From Flammeovirgaceae bacterium UBA4659 (GTDB lineage: Bacteria > Bacteroidota > Bacteroidia > Cytophagales > Cyclobacteriaceae), in contig DHLV01000179.1 in NCBI GenBank assembly GCA_002405445.1, positions 1 to 8,320 on the forward strand: 8,320 bases of DNA, in the 5' to 3' direction. Each line of letters starts with the position of its first letter. Positions within the stretch are counted from its first letter, which is position 1. Under the pieces are notes generated by a model. The model ran no database searches, was not told where the DNA came from, and saw nothing but the letters and a program-made list of their open reading frames with translations. This document shows positions 6,508 through 8,320 of the stretch, piece after piece. The translations under genes were made by a program, and so were the position numbers.

Positions 6508-6849
6508 TCAAATTGGTGCCATTACAAGTAAATGAGTGTTTCCACTAAATAACGTACCTGCAATCAGTTGCAAGGCTCTATGGTAATTACATTGCAAAGT
6601 TCTTATTCTGGAATCGAACCAATCCGTCCCAATCCGTCCCAATCCGTCCCAATCCGTCCCAATTTGTCCCTCTGGTTTTATTTCTGAAGGAAAGCCCAGT
6701 GCATTTCGCAGCTCTTGTTCCTCCTTGCGAGAAAGCAGCTCTGAGTTAAGTTGGATATTTTTTCTCTGCACCAACCTGTAAAAGGTAGATTTTGACAAGC
6801 CGATTTCTTCAATAAATTCGCGTTTGGTCTTAAATTTTGGATTGTTCAT
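6508..6849 (-). CDS. Short helix-turn-helix protein with frame-sensitive tandem repeat
   Basis: With the ATG at 6849 the product has 113 residues. An upstream in-frame ATG at 6879 would add ten hydrophobic residues that do not look like part of a DNA-binding protein. Residues about 5-45 (KTKREFIEEIGLSKSTFYRLVQRKNI) match a helix-turn-helix with recognition helix SKSTFYRLV. It is followed by a LLSRKEEQELRNALGF segment of the kind found in small Bacteroidota excisionase/MerR-like or phage-type regulators. After about residue 60 the protein runs into a low-complexity stretch, GTDWDGLGRIGTDW, encoded by the 10-bp repeats at 6621-6660, then a 33-residue tail with no recognised family. A frameshift there would leave the helix-turn-helix intact, so the tail may be dispensable or switchable. 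The gene is 91 bp upstream of the T9SS gene in the same direction and could regulate it, which is inference. Confidence 0.75.
   Translation of the reverse strand: MNNPKFKTKREFIEEIGLSKSTFYRLVQRKNIQLNSELLSRKEEQELRNALGFPSEIKPEGQIGTDWDGLGRIGTDWFDSRIRTLQCNYHRALQLIAGTLFSGNTHLLVMAPI
6621..6670 (-). repeat. 10-bp tandem repeat inside the helix-turn-helix gene
   Basis: Four perfect copies of aatccgtccc lie at 6621-6660, followed by a degenerate fifth, aatttgtccc, at 6661-6670. In the gene sense the unit is GGGACGGATT. Because 10 is not a multiple of 3, gain or loss of one unit shifts the reading frame. With four copies the frame reads into the 33-residue tail ending at 6508. With three copies it ends after GSIPE, and with two or five after VRFQNKNFAM. 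Short tandem repeats of this kind are known substrates of slipped-strand mispairing. Confidence 0.9.
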
Positions 6850-7047
6850 GATGAAAAAAATGAAGTTTTGATTAAACATATGACAAAGGTGAGAGCATTT
6901 GTTTTTTAAAAAAATAACACTTTTGGAGACTTCTTCACCATGAAAACATGGAGAAAATCACCTTATCTCTCTTCTAAACGCCATAAACGATGAAGAATTT
7001 GGCCAATTCTATCAAAATATTGACTTTTTTGAAGCGCCCAACCACCC

Positions 7048-8320
7048 TCACTCCTTCACAAATTTCCCCACATACAGCTGCCCCGACGGTCCGGTGGCAG
7101 TAAGCACATAAGCGCCTGCGGGCAGGGCGGATATGTCCAGGTGCTGGCGGGTGTTGATACGGGCCGATTGCAGCACCTGGCCCTGCCAATCGGCAATGCT
7201 GATGTGCATAAGGGGCTCATCCAGGGGCAGTTGGAGGGAAATCCAGTGTTGTGCCGGGTTGGGGTAAAGTTCCAGGGGGAGCGGAAGGGCTTCTGATGCA
7301 GCCGACATTTCTGCCTGAAGTTTTACCACCCAGTAATCAATACTGCCATGCACTCCTGTCACATCTCCATTGGTGGATCTGGCACGTCCAGCCAGTATCA
7401 AGGCTCCTTCAGGGGTTTCTATTAACGCATTTAGGTTTTCATCCTGCGAGCCACCCATGGACTTTTGCCATTGCAGTTCTCCGGACGGACTGAGTTTAAC
7501 TACCCAGGCATCTGCCACCCCATCATTTCCTACAGCATCTCCATCACTAGACAGAACCATACCACAAACCGCATATCCATCATCTTGGGTTTGAATGATA
7601 GATCGACCAGTATCCTCATTGCTCCCTCCCAGTACCTTGGTCCATTCCACCTCGCCATCTTTATCTGTTTTTACCACCAAAAAATCGTACAAACCGTGAC
7701 TTCCAGTTGCATGTCCGTTACTTGATCTTGTAACTCCAGTTATAATAAATCCACCATCTCTGGTTTGATGAACATCTTCGGCGAAATCTATACCGGTTCC
7801 TCCATAATTTTTGTCCCACTCTTCTTTCCCTTCGAAATTCAGCTTTACCATCCAAAAATCCATTCCCCCCTGGGTTTGACTGATGTGGCCATCCACAGAG
7901 GAAGTTCTGCCGGCAATGATAAACCCGCCATCGTCTGTATTGGAAATGGCTCGGCCTTCATCCGATTCGGAACCGCCAAAGGATCGTTGCCAAAGTAAAT
8001 TTCCGGCAGCATCCAACTTGAACACCCAAACATCATCTATGCCATAGTTTACCGTGACGTCTCCATCAGTTGAACTCGTAGTTCCTACCACTACAAAGCC
8101 ACCATCAGGTGATTGTACAACATCCCAAGCCTCATCCGCGCCACTCCCTCCCAGGCATTTTTGCCAGATTATATTTCCCAGGCTATCAAGCCTTACCACC
8201 CAGGCATCTAAACCTCCATGATTTCCGGACACATCAATACTGTTGGAACTTGTTTGTCCTGCCACTATCCAGCCACCATCACTAGTAGATTTTAGGCCAT
8301 AAGCCCGATCATCATCCAGC
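7048..8320 (-). CDS. C-terminal part of a repeat-built T9SS-secreted protein (5' end outside the window)
   Basis: The frame is open to the window edge; the GTG at 8265 is internal, since upstream codons still encode the repeat (DDDRAYGL.STSDGGWIVAG). The visible part has 424 codons including the stop. It contains five complete 58-residue units and a partial sixth with the pattern FIIAGRTSS.DGD...G..D.WVVKLD..GNL.WQ.S.GGS..DE...I..T.DGG. Such units are common in Bacteroidota surface proteins and probably form beta-propeller blades. The last 75 or so residues are a T9SS type A sorting domain (LELYPNPAQHW, then PAGAYVLTATG, ending KFVKE). The protein is expected to be secreted or cell-surface bound, with the repeat domain binding a ligand or serving as scaffold. 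The bases encoding the sorting domain are clearly more GC-rich than the repeats. No clear terminator follows before the next gene start. Confidence 0.9.
   Translation of the reverse strand, partial: LDDDRAYGLKSTSDGGWIVAGQTSSNSIDVSGNHGGLDAWVVRLDSLGNIIWQKCLGGSGADEAWDVVQSPDGGFVVVGTTSSTDGDVTVNYGIDDVWVFKLDAAGNLLWQRSFGGSESDEGRAISNTDDGGFIIAGRTSSVDGHISQTQGGMDFWMVKLNFEGKEEWDKNYGGTGIDFAEDVHQTRDGGFIITGVTRSSNGHATGSHGLYDFLVVKTDKDGEVEWTKVLGGSNEDTGRSIIQTQDDGYAVCGMVLSSDGDAVGNDGVADAWVVKLSPSGELQWQKSMGGSQDENLNALIETPEGALILAGRARSTNGDVTGVHGSIDYWVVKLQAEMSAASEALPLPLELYPNPAQHWISLQLPLDEPLMHISIADWQGQVLQSARINTRQHLDISALPAGAYVLTATGPSGQLYVGKFVKE
7402..8271 (-). repeat. Five in-phase 174-bp coding repeats (58 residues each)
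   Basis: Unit boundaries, taken at the first residue of the (F/Y/W)xxxG strand, fall at 8271, 8097, 7923, 7749 and 7575. A partial sixth begins at 7401. The spacing is exactly 174 bp each time, with no insertion or deletion. The nucleotide sequences have diverged and only the protein pattern (GG at strand ends, WVVKLD, DGG) is conserved, so this is an old, length-constrained repeat domain rather than a recent duplication. Earlier units probably continue beyond the window edge. Confidence 0.88.

Noticed and set aside
6621..6670. CRISPR-like array
   Set aside because: The 10-bp units are directly adjacent with no spacers and are translated as part of a protein, so this is a simple tandem repeat.
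8263..8265. GTG at 8265 as start of the repeat protein
   Set aside because: The codons upstream to the window edge continue the 58-residue repeat pattern in frame, so the true start lies outside the window.

Overview
The window looks like a chromosomal segment of a Bacteroidota species, most likely Saprospiria- or Cytophagia-like. The evidence is three secreted proteins with C-terminal domains of the type IX secretion system (T9SS, sorting type A), lipoproteins or lipoprotein-like proteins, no obvious Shine-Dalgarno sites and moderate GC. The species assignment is inference. Apart from a probable 3' fragment of a plus-strand gene at the left edge, every gene I accept is on the minus strand, so the genes are read from right to left.

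Right part (8320 to 6417): the C-terminal part of a repeat-built T9SS protein (five exact 58-residue units plus a partial one, then a sorting domain). It is followed by a short helix-turn-helix protein gene that carries a 10-bp tandem repeat inside its reading frame. A change in copy number would frameshift its tail.

Middle part (6416 to 3773): a 675-residue T9SS cargo protein of unknown function, a strong hairpin terminator, and a small cysteine-rich exported protein.

Left part (3657 to 409): a two-gene unit separated by 3 bp. It encodes a 918-residue T9SS protein with a metzincin-like zinc-protease motif and a 162-residue lipoprotein. Each side of this unit has a related imperfect palindrome of 67-68 bp (336-402 and 3697-3764). 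The two copies share orientation, sit 6-8 bp after a stop codon, and end in AAC/GTT core-like boxes. This resembles integron attC sites bracketing a cassette, although no integrase is visible and the unit is large for a cassette. The alternative is a dispersed palindromic 3'-UTR repeat. Region 100-335 has no convincing gene but holds three consecutive small perfect hairpins.

Taken together this is an accessory region of cell-surface and secreted proteins. The most unusual signals are the attC-like pair, the 8-bp inverted repeat linking one of them to a start codon, and the possible slipped-strand switch in the regulator gene.
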